DNA from: Pseudomonadota bacterium
GTDB taxonomy: Bacteria; Pseudomonadota; Alphaproteobacteria; Rhizobiales; Phreatobacteraceae
Reading direction: 5' to 3'
Assembly (NCBI GenBank): GCA_020161695.1
Contig: JAIUOO010000011.1
Span: 1-64,000 of the forward strand
Length of the DNA stretch: 64,000 bases
In this document: positions 1 through 8,537 of the stretch, piece by piece
Layout of the letters: each line of letters opens with the position of its first letter
Numbering within the stretch: the stretch's first letter is position 1
The notes under the pieces: model-generated
What the model was told of the DNA's origin: nothing
The model's database searches: none
Seen by the model: only the letters and a program-made list of their open reading frames with translations
Translations under genes and position numbers: made by a program

Positions 1-2
1 TG

Positions 3-1907
3 GCTGACGAAGCGCCCGGGGTTGAAGAATTCGAAGTGGCGAGGTTTGAGGCCGAAGATGTCACGCCGGTCGAACCCGTTGTGGTCCATCAGCCTGTTCA
101 GAGCCTTGAGGATGAACTCGGCGCGCTGCTGAATGAGGGGCCGGTCGCCGCTCAGGCTGAATTCGTCGCTCCAATCAGCGATCAGGAATTCGGCAGCGTT
201 GAACCCCTGCATGACTTCCAGGCTGTTGAAGCGGCTTCGGTGGCTATTGATGCCTTCGAACCCGAAGTTGTGGCCGATGAGCCGACTTTGGATGCTGCTG
301 AAACGATCGCGTTTGACGATGCAGACTTCGAACTCGACGCAGGTTACGACGCGCCGCAGGACGAGGTTGTTGCGCCTGACGCCTATCTGGCGAGCCAGCC
401 AGTTGTCGAGACTTTTGCCGAAGATCGTTACGAGGCGGAAGATCCCGTTCAGGCCCAGATTGAGCCGGTGGTAGAAATTGAACCTGTTGCTGCAGACCCC
501 ACGGTTTTGGCGGAAGTCTCTGCATCGGACGAGATCGAGGCTGCCATCGCAGAGCTCCAAAGCGTTTCATCGTGGCAGGGCGATGCAAGTGCCGACGTGC
601 CGCCTGCCAAATTCGACGACTGGGCTGCGACTGCCCAGGAAGATGTGATCGCAGGCGAGGCGGCAGTCGATTGGGTTGAGGCGGCCGATCCTGCGCCGCT
701 GCGGCCATCATTTGCTCCCGAGCCAGTAGTCGCTGCTGGCCCTGTTGCGCCTGCTGAGCCCGAGCCAGCCGAAGAAGAGCTCGATCCGTTCGCCGCCCTT
801 GCTGCGCTGGCCGCCGCCCCCCCAATCCTTAAGGCGCTGGGACGGGCGAACCCCGTTGCAGTCAACCGCGGTTCCGAGCGCGATGTCTATCAGCGTGCTG
901 AGCAGCGTGCTCCTGAACCTGTTGTGGTTCGCAGCGAACCGGTCGCGCGCATTGAGCCAGCCGTAGCGCGTGAACGCTATGTTGCCCCGCCAGCGCCGGT
1001 GTCCCAGACGCCGGCCCCTGTCGTCTCGCCATCGCCCGCCTTTGTGGCGCCGGCCGTTGCGGCTGCGCCAGAAATCGCCCGTTCGGCGGAGCCCGTTTAC
1101 ACCAAGACCTATCAGCCTGCTGCCCCAGCCTATCAAGCTGAGCCTGTGCCGGTCGCGGCGTCCTATGATGTTGCGACACCGGGCAGTGAAGGCGCGCAGA
1201 CGGATCATTCGGCTGCCTACCAGGCCGCAGAAGATCAGTTCGACGCATCGGAACTCGATGATCTGCTGGCAGACGAATTCGCGACCGATTTTGAAACTGT
1301 CGACGTGCCGGACGAAGCCATTGCGGTGACCGATGAGCTTGACCTGCCAGACCTGGCCGCTCCTGAAGACGCGCCGGCCAGTCGTTTTGATGATTTTGAT
1401 GCTGATTTTGCCGACGCGTTCAATCAGCTGTCCGTTGCGCAGCCTGCGCCTCGGCCCGCGCCAGTGAACCAGCCGACTGCGAAATCACCCGCTCCAAGCG
1501 ACGATTACGACATGCTGGATGCTGATTTCGCAGCGTTCCAGAGCGAAATCGAGACCAATGTCGGATCGCTGGACGATGCGGACGATCTGCAGGATGTGCT
1601 GGCAGGCGACCCGGAACCTGCGCCGCGCAGCCGGCTGCCGCGCCGCAGGCGGCGAGCGCTCCGACTCTGGTTCCGGCGCCGGTCCAGCAGGCTGAAGCGC
1701 CGGCCCAGGAGGCGCCGCGCGGTCTGTTCCAGCTCGCCAGCGCCAGCTCCACGCCGGCACCGCAGCCCCAGGCGGCCTCCGAGGCCATCACCATGGCGAG
1801 CGCTCCCATGCCGCAGAGCCGGCCGACCGGCATCGACGTCGTTCCGCAGACCACGGTCGTTGCCCGTGCCTCGCGCGACGTTCAGCAGGCGTCCAGCCAG
1901 AGCGTGA
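3..1907 (+). CDS. 5'-partial acidic low-complexity protein of unknown function; frame breaks near 1610-1630
   Basis: The frame is open from base 3, so the gene starts outside the window; the GTG at 36 is only an internal valine. The product is rich in Glu, Asp, Pro, Ala and Val, with repeated EPV/PVV units and acidic motifs such as LEDELGALL and DFDADFADAF. I see no folded domain, signal peptide or membrane segment in this part. Until about base 1610 the frame reads as sensible acidic protein ending near DLQDVLAG; after that the same frame becomes almost pure Arg/Pro/Ser, typical of reading GC-rich DNA out of frame. Sequence resembling a Pro/Ala-rich tail continues in the +2 frame. A long acidic linker of this kind occurs in some SPOR-domain envelope proteins of the group, but no SPOR domain is visible, so function is unassigned. 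The last ~90 codons listed are probably not real protein. Confidence 0.5.
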   Translation, partial: ADEAPGVEEFEVARFEAEDVTPVEPVVVHQPVQSLEDELGALLNEGPVAAQAEFVAPISDQEFGSVEPLHDFQAVEAASVAIDAFEPEVVADEPTLDAAETIAFDDADFELDAGYDAPQDEVVAPDAYLASQPVVETFAEDRYEAEDPVQAQIEPVVEIEPVAADPTVLAEVSASDEIEAAIAELQSVSSWQGDASADVPPAKFDDWAATAQEDVIAGEAAVDWVEAADPAPLRPSFAPEPVVAAGPVAPAEPEPAEEELDPFAALAALAAAPPILKALGRANPVAVNRGSERDVYQRAEQRAPEPVVVRSEPVARIEPAVARERYVAPPAPVSQTPAPVVSPSPAFVAPAVAAAPEIARSAEPVYTKTYQPAAPAYQAEPVPVAASYDVATPGSEGAQTDHSAAYQAAEDQFDASELDDLLADEFATDFETVDVPDEAIAVTDELDLPDLAAPEDAPASRFDDFDADFADAFNQLSVAQPAPRPAPVNQPTAKSPAPSDDYDMLDADFAAFQSEIETNVGSLDDADDLQDVLAGDPEPAPRSRLPRRRRRALRLWFRRRSSRLKRRPRRRRAVCSSSPAPAPRRHRSPRRPPRPSPWRALPCRRAGRPASTSFRRPRSLPVPRATFSRRPARA

Positions 1908-2101
1908 CCGTCGTCGCGACGCCCGCCGTGCAGGCGAGCCCGCAACCGGCCGCGCCGGTTCTGGCGACCGCGTCCTCGCGCCCGGTGGTCATGCCGACCG
2001 CTTCGGCCTATGCGCCGGCCCCCGCGCCCGCGCCCGCCATTGCCGCCATGCCGGCAAGCGGGCCCGTCCGCGCGTCGCTCGGCTTCGGCTCGCTCTACTG
2101 A
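1622..2101 (+). pseudogene. Pro/Ala-rich C-terminal tail, possibly of an RlpA septal lytic transglycosylase; 5' part missing or out of frame
   Basis: This frame is closed by a TGA at 1523 but reads as coherent protein from about 1620 to a TGA just after 2098: Ala/Pro/Gln-rich, containing RGLFQLASASS, VVARASRDV and ending ASLGFGSLY. Low-complexity tails ending in a short Gly-Leu-Tyr-like peptide are seen in rhizobial RlpA proteins. RlpA normally lies directly upstream of the D,D-carboxypeptidase and tmk, which is exactly the downstream context here. The double-psi beta-barrel catalytic domain expected of RlpA is absent upstream, replaced by the unrelated acidic frame. Either one base is missing in a GC-rich stretch or two unrelated sequences have been joined. 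The RlpA assignment rests on context and a weak tail resemblance. Confidence 0.4.
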
Positions 2102-2168
2102 TCCGGCCGCTCCGCGCTTGATTTCGCCCGGCCCGCGCCCCATCCATGGGGTCGAGGTGCTGCGAGTC

Positions 2169-3356
2169 ATGATCCCTTCCGTCGTCCACCGCATCCGGAT
2201 CGGCCTGATCGGCCTGCTGCTCGCCGCCGCGGCGTCGGGCGCTGGCGCGCAGGAGAATTTCCAGACGACCGTGCGCAGCGCCATCCTGTTCGATGTCGGC
2301 ACGGAATCGGTGCTGTTCGAGAAGGCTGCGGATGATCTGCAGCAGCCCGCCAGCCTCGCCAAGCTGATGACCCTCGCAGTGATCTTCGAGGAGATGCGGC
2401 AGGGCCGGCTGACGCCCGAGCAGGAAATCGTCATCAGCGAGGACGCGTGGCGGCGCGGCGGCGCGCCCTCGCGCTCGACCTCGATGTATGCCGCGGTCAA
2501 TTCGCGCGTGAAGGTTCAGGACCTTCTGCGCGGCATCATGATCCAGTCCGGCAACGACGCCGCCATCGCGCTGGCCGAGGCGGTTGCCGGCACCGAGGCC
2601 AATTTCGTGCCGCGCATGAATGACCGGGCCCGGGCGCTCGGCCTGTCGCGCTCGGTGTTCCGCAACTCCACGGGTCTGCCGCACCCCGAGCAGAAGATGA
2701 CCGCGCGCGAGATCGCGCGGCTGACCGATCACATCATCCGTTCGTTTCCGGAGCAGTATGCGACCTATGCCGAACGGGAGTTCACCTGGGGCGGCATCCG
2801 CCAGCAGAACCGCAATCCGCTGCTCGGCACCTATTCGGGCGCCGACGGGTTGACCACCGGCTATATCGAGGAAGCCGGCTTCGGCCTCACCGGTTCGGCC
2901 GTGCAGAACAGCCAGCGGCTGATCGTCGTGGTGCTCGGCGCGCGCTCGCTGCAGGAGCGCTCCAACGAAGCGCGCAAGCTGCTCGACTGGGGCTTCCGCT
3001 CCTTCGAGTTGCGCGAACTGTTCGCCGCCGACGAGGCGCTCGGCAGCGTCCAGGTGTTCGGCGGGGCCGAGAGCTCTGTGCCGGTCAATGCCGGCAAGCT
3101 CGTGCGGCTGCTGCTGCCGCGCGGCCAGTCGGACCGTGTTTCGGCGCAGATCGTCTATCGCGGGCCCATCCGTGCGCCGGTCGCTAAGGGCGCTGAGATC
3201 GGCCGCCTGCGCGTGCTGCGCGGCTCACAGGTCGCGCTGGAGGTGCCGGTCTATGCGGCGGCCGATGTCGCCAGCGGGACGCTGACACAGCGGGCCATGC
3301 AGGGCGCGTGGGAATGGACCACGGGCTGGCTGCGTTCCGGGATCGCCCGGCCGTGA
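2169..3356 (+). CDS. dacF: D-alanyl-D-alanine carboxypeptidase, peptidase S11 family (DacF-type)
   Basis: A periplasmic penicillin-binding protein of the S11 family that trims the terminal D-Ala from peptidoglycan pentapeptides. The ATG at 2169 is chosen over the upstream in-frame ATG at 2010 because it is followed by a normal Sec signal peptide (Arg-rich start, LIGLLLAAAAS core, cleavage after GAGAQ near residue 28). The active-site SxxK is SLAK at residues 62-65 and the SxN is SGN at 127-129. The third box, normally KTG, reads TTG at residues 229-231 within DGLTTGYIEEAG, a substitution worth noting. The C-terminal 130 residues match the beta-sandwich region of the family; total 395 aa is normal. 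tmk overlaps its stop, so it probably heads the tmk-holB-metG-tatD transcription unit. Confidence 0.9.
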   Translation: MIPSVVHRIRIGLIGLLLAAAASGAGAQENFQTTVRSAILFDVGTESVLFEKAADDLQQPASLAKLMTLAVIFEEMRQGRLTPEQEIVISEDAWRRGGAPSRSTSMYAAVNSRVKVQDLLRGIMIQSGNDAAIALAEAVAGTEANFVPRMNDRARALGLSRSVFRNSTGLPHPEQKMTAREIARLTDHIIRSFPEQYATYAEREFTWGGIRQQNRNPLLGTYSGADGLTTGYIEEAGFGLTGSAVQNSQRLIVVVLGARSLQERSNEARKLLDWGFRSFELRELFAADEALGSVQVFGGAESSVPVNAGKLVRLLLPRGQSDRVSAQIVYRGPIRAPVAKGAEIGRLRVLRGSQVALEVPVYAAADVASGTLTQRAMQGAWEWTTGWLRSGIARP

Positions 3357-4018
3357 ACGAGGTGAAGCCGCAACGCGGCCGGTTCATCACGCTGGAAGGC
3401 GGGGAGGGGGCCGGCAAGTCGACACAGGCCCGCCGTCTCGCGGACTTCCTCAGATCGCGCGGGATCGACGTCGTGCTCACGCGCGAGCCGGGCGGCTCTC
3501 CCGGCGCGGAGATCCTCCGTCACGTGCTGCTTGGTGGCGGCGCGGAAGCCTTCGGTGCCGAAACCGAAACGCTGCTGTTCGCCGCCGCGCGGCGCGACCA
3601 CCTGAACGTGACCATCCTGCCGGCGCTGGAGCGCGGCGCCTGGGTCATCTGCGACCGGTTCGCCGACTCGACCCGCGTCTATCAGGGCCATGCCGGGCGG
3701 GTGCCGAACGAATTCGTGCTTGCCGTCGAGCGCGTCACCGTGGGTGACGACCGGCCGGACCTGACGCTGGTGCTCGACCTGCCGGCCAAGGTCGGGCTCG
3801 CGCGGGTCGCAAGCCGGGGAGGGGCGACAGACCGGTTCGAGAAGGAGGGCATCGCCTTCCACAACAAGCTGCGTCAAGGGTTTCGCGCGCTGGTGCGGGC
3901 CGAACCCGATCGCTGCAAGCTCATCGACGCGTCTCAGGACGCCGACATCGTCGCCGAGGAAATCCGGACCGTCGTCGCCGAACATTTCGGCTTCGCCGCG
4001 CGGCTGGTGACCTCATGA
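3353..4018 (+). CDS. tmk: thymidylate kinase
   Basis: Phosphorylates dTMP to dTDP with ATP for DNA precursor synthesis in the cytoplasm. The sequence has the N-terminal RGRFITLEGGEGAGKST P-loop, the DR motif followed by DSTRVYQG that contacts dTMP, and the DLP..GLAR region before the lid (RGGATDRFE). Length is 221 aa from the GTG at 3353, which overlaps the dacF stop as GTGA; an ATG at 3308 would add 15 residues unlike the family and lie deep inside dacF. The stop overlaps the holB ATG by four bases, so the genes are translationally coupled. Confidence 0.93.
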   Translation: MNEVKPQRGRFITLEGGEGAGKSTQARRLADFLRSRGIDVVLTREPGGSPGAEILRHVLLGGGAEAFGAETETLLFAAARRDHLNVTILPALERGAWVICDRFADSTRVYQGHAGRVPNEFVLAVERVTVGDDRPDLTLVLDLPAKVGLARVASRGGATDRFEKEGIAFHNKLRQGFRALVRAEPDRCKLIDASQDADIVAEEIRTVVAEHFGFAARLVTS

Positions 4019-5064
4019 TCGAGGAAAACGCCGCCGACCGGCTGGACGGCGCTCCGCATCCGCGCGAGCGCGACATTCTCATCGGCCACCATGCGGCCGA
4101 GCGGCAATTGCTCGACGCCTACCGGGGGCCACGCATGCCTCATGCCTGGCTGATCGGTGGCCCGGAGGGCATCGGCAAGGCGACGCTGGCCTATCGCTTC
4201 GCCCGCTTCGTGCTGGCCAATCCGCGCCCGGCGGCAGTGCCATCCGACAAGGCCGACCTGTTCCTGCCGCCGGATCACCCGGTCTTCCGGCGGATCGTCT
4301 CCGGCGCCCATCCCGATCTGCTGGCGCTCAGGCGCATCGCCGAGGCGGGCAAGGACAAGGTACCCCAGGACATCCCGGTCAAGCTCGTCCGCGATATCGT
4401 CAGGTTCTTCGGCTCGACCGCAGGCGATGGCGGCTGGCGCATCTGCCTCGTCGACAGCGCCGACGAACTGAACCGCCACGGCGCCAATGCCCTGCTCAAG
4501 CTGCTGGAGGAGCCGCCGGAGCGCTCGCTGTTCCTGATCGTGTCGCATATGCCGGGGCGGCTCCTGCCGACCATTCGCTCGCGCTGCCGGATGCTGACGC
4601 TGCCGGCGCTCGCGGACGACGATATCGTCGCGGGCCTCGGCACGTTCGAGGACATCCGCCTGCCGGACGAAGAGGCGAGGCGCATCGCCGCGCGGGCGGA
4701 GGGAAGCCTGCGGCGGGCACTCGAATCCGCGCTCGGCGGGCAGGAGGAATTTGCCGCCGAGATCGAGGGTGCGATCGATGCGGCGCCGGCCATCGATCCC
4801 CTGAAGACCCATGCCATCGGCGACCGGCTGCAACGCCGCGACGACGACGATTTCGAGGTCTTCGTGCGCACGGTGCGCGACCACCTGCACCGGCGCGTCG
4901 CTCGAGGGGCGGGCGAGGGCGCCCGCCGCCTTGCGCCCTATGCGGAGGTATGGGACAAGGTCGAGGTCGCGGCAGCGCAGGTGCGCACGTTCAATCTCGA
5001 ACGCAAGCCCTTCGTCTTTCAGGTTTTCGGCTGGCTCGCCGAGGCCGGCCGGCGACGCACCTGA
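4015..5064 (+). CDS. holB: DNA polymerase III subunit delta'
   Basis: A clamp-loader subunit that helps load the beta sliding clamp at primed sites. The N-terminal AAA+ fold begins around residue 20 and carries a Walker A-like GGPEGIGKAT at 48-57. The later stretch with DSADELNRHGANALLK, the EEPPE motif and TIRSRC (the SRC arginine finger) is characteristic of delta'/tau-type subunits. The C-terminal third is the poorly conserved oligomerisation domain. At 349 aa it fits the alphaproteobacterial form, which is longer than the E. coli protein. It starts with ATGA overlapping tmk and ends 24 bases before metG. Confidence 0.92.
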   Translation: MIEENAADRLDGAPHPRERDILIGHHAAERQLLDAYRGPRMPHAWLIGGPEGIGKATLAYRFARFVLANPRPAAVPSDKADLFLPPDHPVFRRIVSGAHPDLLALRRIAEAGKDKVPQDIPVKLVRDIVRFFGSTAGDGGWRICLVDSADELNRHGANALLKLLEEPPERSLFLIVSHMPGRLLPTIRSRCRMLTLPALADDDIVAGLGTFEDIRLPDEEARRIAARAEGSLRRALESALGGQEEFAAEIEGAIDAAPAIDPLKTHAIGDRLQRRDDDDFEVFVRTVRDHLHRRVARGAGEGARRLAPYAEVWDKVEVAAAQVRTFNLERKPFVFQVFGWLAEAGRRRT

Positions 5065-5088
5065 ACCGACAAAGTCCAGCAATCCGCC

Positions 5089-6633
5089 ATGGCGAAGCCC
5101 CGCTTCTACGTCACGACCGCCATTTCCTATCCGAACGGCGCGCCGCATATCGGCCACGCCTACGAGGTCATCGCGACGGATGCCATCGCGCGATTCATGC
5201 GGGCCGACGGGCGCGACGTCTTCTTCCTGACCGGCACGGACGAGCACGGCCTGAAGATGGTGCAGACCGCAGAGCGCGAGGGCCTGACCGCGCGCGCGCT
5301 GGCCGACCGCAATTCGGACCGGTTCCGCGCCATGGCGCAGGCGCTCGCCATCTCCAACGACGATTTCATCCGGACGACCGAACCGCGCCACTACCGTGCG
5401 AGCCAGGCCATCTGGGACCGGATGGTCGCGGCCGGCGACATCTATCTCGGCGCCTACGAGGGCTGGTACTCGGTGCGCGACGAAGCGTTCTACGGCGAGG
5501 AGGAAACCTCCGTCGGCGCTGACGGCGTGCGCGTCGGCGGGCAGGGCACCCCGGTCGAATGGACGAAGGAGGAGACCTATTTCTTCCGCCTGTCGAAGTA
5601 CCAGGACAAGCTGCTGGCTCATTACGAGGCCCATCCCGATTTCGTCGGACCCGACACGCGCTTCAACGAGGTGATCAGCTTCGTGAAGGGCGGTCTCGCG
5701 GACCTCTCGGTGTCGCGCACGACCTTCGACTGGGGCGTGCCGGTGCCGGGTGCCGATGGCCATGTCATGTATGTCTGGGTCGACGCGCTGACCAACTATC
5801 TCACGGCGACCGGCTTTCCGGACGAGAGCGATCCGAAATGGCCGTTCTGGCCGGCGGATCTGCACGTCATCGGCAAGGACATCGTTCGCTTCCATGCGGT
5901 CTACTGGCCGGCCTTCCTGATGTCGGCGGGCATCGACCTGCCGAAGCGCGTCTATGGCCACGGCTTCCTGTTCAACCGCGGCGAGAAGATGTCGAAGTCA
6001 CTCGGCAACGTGGTCGATCCCTTCGCCATGGCGGAAGCCTATGGCGTCGATGCCATGCGCTATTTCCTGCTGCGCGAGGTCGCCTTCGGCAATGACGGCT
6101 CCTATTCGCACGAGGCCATCGTCGCGCGGACCAATGCGGATCTCGCCAACGATCTCGGCAATCTCGCCCAGCGCTCGCTGTCGATGATCGCCAAGAACTG
6201 CGACGGCGTGCTGCCGACCCCCGGCGCCTTCACGGCCGAGGACGAGGCGATCCTGGCGGCCGCCGCCGGCATGCTTGAGGCATCGCGCGAGGCAATCGCG
6301 AAACAGCAGATCCATCGCTGGCTGGAGGCGGTCTGGGCCGTCGTCGGCGAGGCGAACCGCTATTTCGCGGCCCAGGCGCCCTGGGCACTGCGCAAGACCG
6401 ATCTCGCTCGCATGGGCACGGTTCTCTATGTGACCGCCGAGGTGATCCGGCAGGCGGCGATCCTCGCCGAGCCGGCCATTCCCGTCGGCGCGCCGAAACT
6501 GCTGGATCTGCTGGCGGTACCTGGGGATGCCCGCGACTTCGCCGCGCTCGGCAACCGGCTGGCGCCGGGCACCGTGCTGCCGTCGCCGCAGGGCGTGTTC
6601 CCGCGATATGTGGAGCCGGAGGCCTCGGCCTGA
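5089..6633 (+). CDS. metG: methionine--tRNA ligase
   Basis: Class I aminoacyl-tRNA synthetase charging initiator and elongator tRNA-Met. The HIGH signature is HIGH at residues 20-23 and the KMSKS loop is at 300-304. The connective domain lacks the four-cysteine zinc knuckle found in E. coli and carries [17 protein letters not shown], as in the shorter bacterial subtype. An alpha-helical anticodon-binding domain follows from about residue 370. At 514 aa it lacks the C-terminal tRNA-binding (Trbp111-like) domain, which is usual in alphaproteobacteria. The stop TGA shares its A with the ATG of tatD. Confidence 0.95.
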   Translation: MAKPRFYVTTAISYPNGAPHIGHAYEVIATDAIARFMRADGRDVFFLTGTDEHGLKMVQTAEREGLTARALADRNSDRFRAMAQALAISNDDFIRTTEPRHYRASQAIWDRMVAAGDIYLGAYEGWYSVRDEAFYGEEETSVGADGVRVGGQGTPVEWTKEETYFFRLSKYQDKLLAHYEAHPDFVGPDTRFNEVISFVKGGLADLSVSRTTFDWGVPVPGADGHVMYVWVDALTNYLTATGFPDESDPKWPFWPADLHVIGKDIVRFHAVYWPAFLMSAGIDLPKRVYGHGFLFNRGEKMSKSLGNVVDPFAMAEAYGVDAMRYFLLREVAFGNDGSYSHEAIVARTNADLANDLGNLAQRSLSMIAKNCDGVLPTPGAFTAEDEAILAAAAGMLEASREAIAKQQIHRWLEAVWAVVGEANRYFAAQAPWALRKTDLARMGTVLYVTAEVIRQAAILAEPAIPVGAPKLLDLLAVPGDARDFAALGNRLAPGTVLPSPQGVFPRYVEPEASA

Positions 6634-7427
6634 TGTGGGTCGACAGCCATTGCCATCTGGACTTTCCGGAGCTTGCCGCCGACCGCGCCGGGCTGATCGC
6701 CCGTGCGACCGGGGCCGGCCTGCAGTCCATGGTGACGATCTCGACGCGCGTGAGGCGTTTCGACACGATCCGCGCGATCGCCGAGGCGCATGACGGCATC
6801 TGGTGCTCCGTCGGCACCCATCCGCACAACGCCCACGAGGAACTGGACGTCACGGCGGAACAGCTTGTGGCGCTGGCGGATCATCCCAGGGTCATCGCCA
6901 TCGGCGAGGCCGGCCTCGACTACCACTACGACAACTCGCCGCGCGAGGCGCAGGAACAGGGCTTCCGCACGCATATCGCGGCGGCACGCCTGAGCGGCCT
7001 GCCGCTGGTCATCCACGCCCGCGAGGCCGACGAGCGGGTCGTCGACATCCTGACCGAGGAAATGGGGAAGGGCGCCTTCAAGGCGGTTCTGCACTGCTTC
7101 ACGGGGTCGGAGATGCTGGCGCGCGCCGGCGTCGATCTCGGGCTCTACGTGTCGTTCTCGGGCATCGCCACCTATCGCAGCGCCCAGAACCTGCGCGACA
7201 TCGCCGCCTGGCTGCCGGCCGACCGAATCCTGGTCGAGACGGATGCGCCGTATCTCGCGCCCGGCAAGTTCCGCGGCAAGACCAACGAGCCGTCCTATGT
7301 GGTCGAGACCGGCAAGGCCGTCGCCGAGGCGCGCGGCATGACGCCCGAAGCGCTTGCCGCGCAGACGACCGAGAATTTCTACCGGCTGTTCTCCAAGGCT
7401 GACCCCGGTCAGCGCCTCGCCGTCTGA
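6633..7427 (+). CDS. tatD: TatD-family metal-dependent hydrolase (putative deoxyribonuclease)
   Basis: A TIM-barrel amidohydrolase-like enzyme related to TatD/YcfH nucleases. The metal-binding HxH is in [11 protein letters not shown] (His6, His8); further ligands are in GEAGLDYHYD, LVIHAREAD, LHCFTGS and ETDAPYLAP. At 264 aa it is the usual length. The gene follows metG by a one-base TGATG overlap, the conserved metG-tatD pairing in alphaproteobacteria, and the next gene begins 8 bases after its stop. Family members have DNase activity in other bacteria; the physiological substrate here is inferred. Confidence 0.92.
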   Translation: MWVDSHCHLDFPELAADRAGLIARATGAGLQSMVTISTRVRRFDTIRAIAEAHDGIWCSVGTHPHNAHEELDVTAEQLVALADHPRVIAIGEAGLDYHYDNSPREAQEQGFRTHIAAARLSGLPLVIHAREADERVVDILTEEMGKGAFKAVLHCFTGSEMLARAGVDLGLYVSFSGIATYRSAQNLRDIAAWLPADRILVETDAPYLAPGKFRGKTNEPSYVVETGKAVAEARGMTPEALAAQTTENFYRLFSKADPGQRLAV

Positions 7428-7435
7428 GCCGCGCC

Positions 7436-8236
7436 ATGGCTCTGACCGTCACGATCCTCGGCTGCGGTTCGTCAGGCGGCGTGCCGCGGGTCGGACAGGG
7501 CTGGGGCGCCTGTGACCCCGCCAATCCAAGGAACCGCCGCCGCCGCTGCTCGCTGCTCGTGGAGCAGACCGATACCGGCGGCACGACCACGGTGCTGATC
7601 GACACCGGGCCGGACCTGCGCGAGCAACTGCTCGCGGCCGGCGTCTCGCGGCTCGACGCTGTGCTCTATACCCATGACCATGCCGACCACACCCATGGCA
7701 TCGACGATATCCGGCCGCTGGTCATCTCGATGCGCCGGCGCATCGACGCCTATGCCGACGAACTGACGCGGGTGACGCTGTCGCAGCGCTTCGGCTACTG
7801 CTTCGCGTCGCCCCCGGGCAGCGATTATCCGCCGATCATCAACCTTCATACGTTCAAGGCGTACGAGCCCGTGACGGTATCGGGAGACGGTGGGCCGATC
7901 GCCTTCATGCCGTTTCCAGTCGAGCACGGCCATGCCTACCGGGCCTTCGGATTCCGGTTTAACAATATCGTCTATTGCCCTGATATCAGCGCAATTAGCT
8001 CGCGTTCTGAAGGCATCGTGTCCGGCGCCGGAACGCTGATCCTCGATGCCTTGCGCTATACGCGGCATCCGACCCACTTCACGGTGGACGAAGCGCTTGC
8101 CCTGATCGAGCGGACGCAACCGGCCAACGCCATTCTGACCAATCTTCACTCCGACCTCGACTATGCGACGCTGGCGGCCGCGCTGCCGGACGGCGTGGTT
8201 CCAGCCTTCGACGGGATGGTCGTCGAGGCGATCTGA
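7436..8236 (+). CDS. MBL-fold metallo-hydrolase, PhnP-like
   Basis: A metallo-beta-lactamase-fold phosphodiesterase. The metal motif HxHxDH is present as THDHADH (His80, His82, Asp84, His85), after the characteristic TILGCGSSGGVPR N-terminus and a CxxxNPRNRRRRCSLL segment shared with PhnP proteins and their housekeeping relatives. Later ligands are the His in EHGH and the final TNLHSD motif. The 266 aa protein is complete. Neighbours are metG and tatD, with no phn genes nearby, so a role in carbon-phosphorus bond cleavage is not supported; a general cyclic-phosphate phosphodiesterase is more likely. It closes the forward block that starts at dacF. Confidence 0.85.
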   Translation: MALTVTILGCGSSGGVPRVGQGWGACDPANPRNRRRRCSLLVEQTDTGGTTTVLIDTGPDLREQLLAAGVSRLDAVLYTHDHADHTHGIDDIRPLVISMRRRIDAYADELTRVTLSQRFGYCFASPPGSDYPPIINLHTFKAYEPVTVSGDGGPIAFMPFPVEHGHAYRAFGFRFNNIVYCPDISAISSRSEGIVSGAGTLILDALRYTRHPTHFTVDEALALIERTQPANAILTNLHSDLDYATLAAALPDGVVPAFDGMVVEAI

Positions 8237-8537
8237 CCTCGGATGAAAGGTCGGTCGATCGGCATTCCGGGGTCCACGGCAGGCAGCTCCACTCCGGCTG
8301 CGGCATCACTGCATCAACGAAAACATTCCATAATATGTCTTATGCGAATAGCGCAGGTAGAGCGAAGGCGGCCAAAGCGGCGGCATCTCACGCGGCGGAA
8401 TGAGCAGACCGGCCGTTCGAGCCCAAGACCGTCATTCGAATGTCTGGCGTACTTCCCCACCCCATTGGCGCCGCCTGCCAATGATCTGGCGGTGGGCGCC
8501 AATTAGTTTGTCGCCATTGCAGATGCAAAGGTGCAAC
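8237..8537. other. 301-base gene-free stretch, upstream region of the SDR/AraC pair
   Basis: This is the only interval longer than 300 bases without a convincing gene. It contains an AT-richer patch around 8320-8350 with CATAA-N6-TTATG, and an imperfect 17-base inverted repeat at 8464-8503 close to the start of the SDR gene. Short open frames on both strands have no recognisable coding character. No tRNA, insertion sequence or attachment-site duplication is seen. The base composition is visibly lower in GC than the metG-tatD block. Confidence 0.5.
8464..8503. promoter_or_regulatory. imperfect inverted repeat, candidate operator of the SDR-AraC unit
   Basis: The left arm ATTGGCGCCGCCTGCCA (8464-8480) and the right arm TGGCGGTGGGCGCCAAT (8487-8503) pair at 14 of 17 positions, with a 6-base centre. 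It ends 34 bases before the SDR start codon, a usual place for a repressor or activator site. The adjacent AraC-type gene is the obvious candidate regulator, but this is inference. Confidence 0.45.

Noticed and set aside
3934..5961. 675-codon open frame on the reverse strand across holB and metG
   Set aside because: It is antisense to two clearly recognised genes, its product is His/Arg/Ala-rich without motifs, and long antisense frames are expected in GC-rich DNA.
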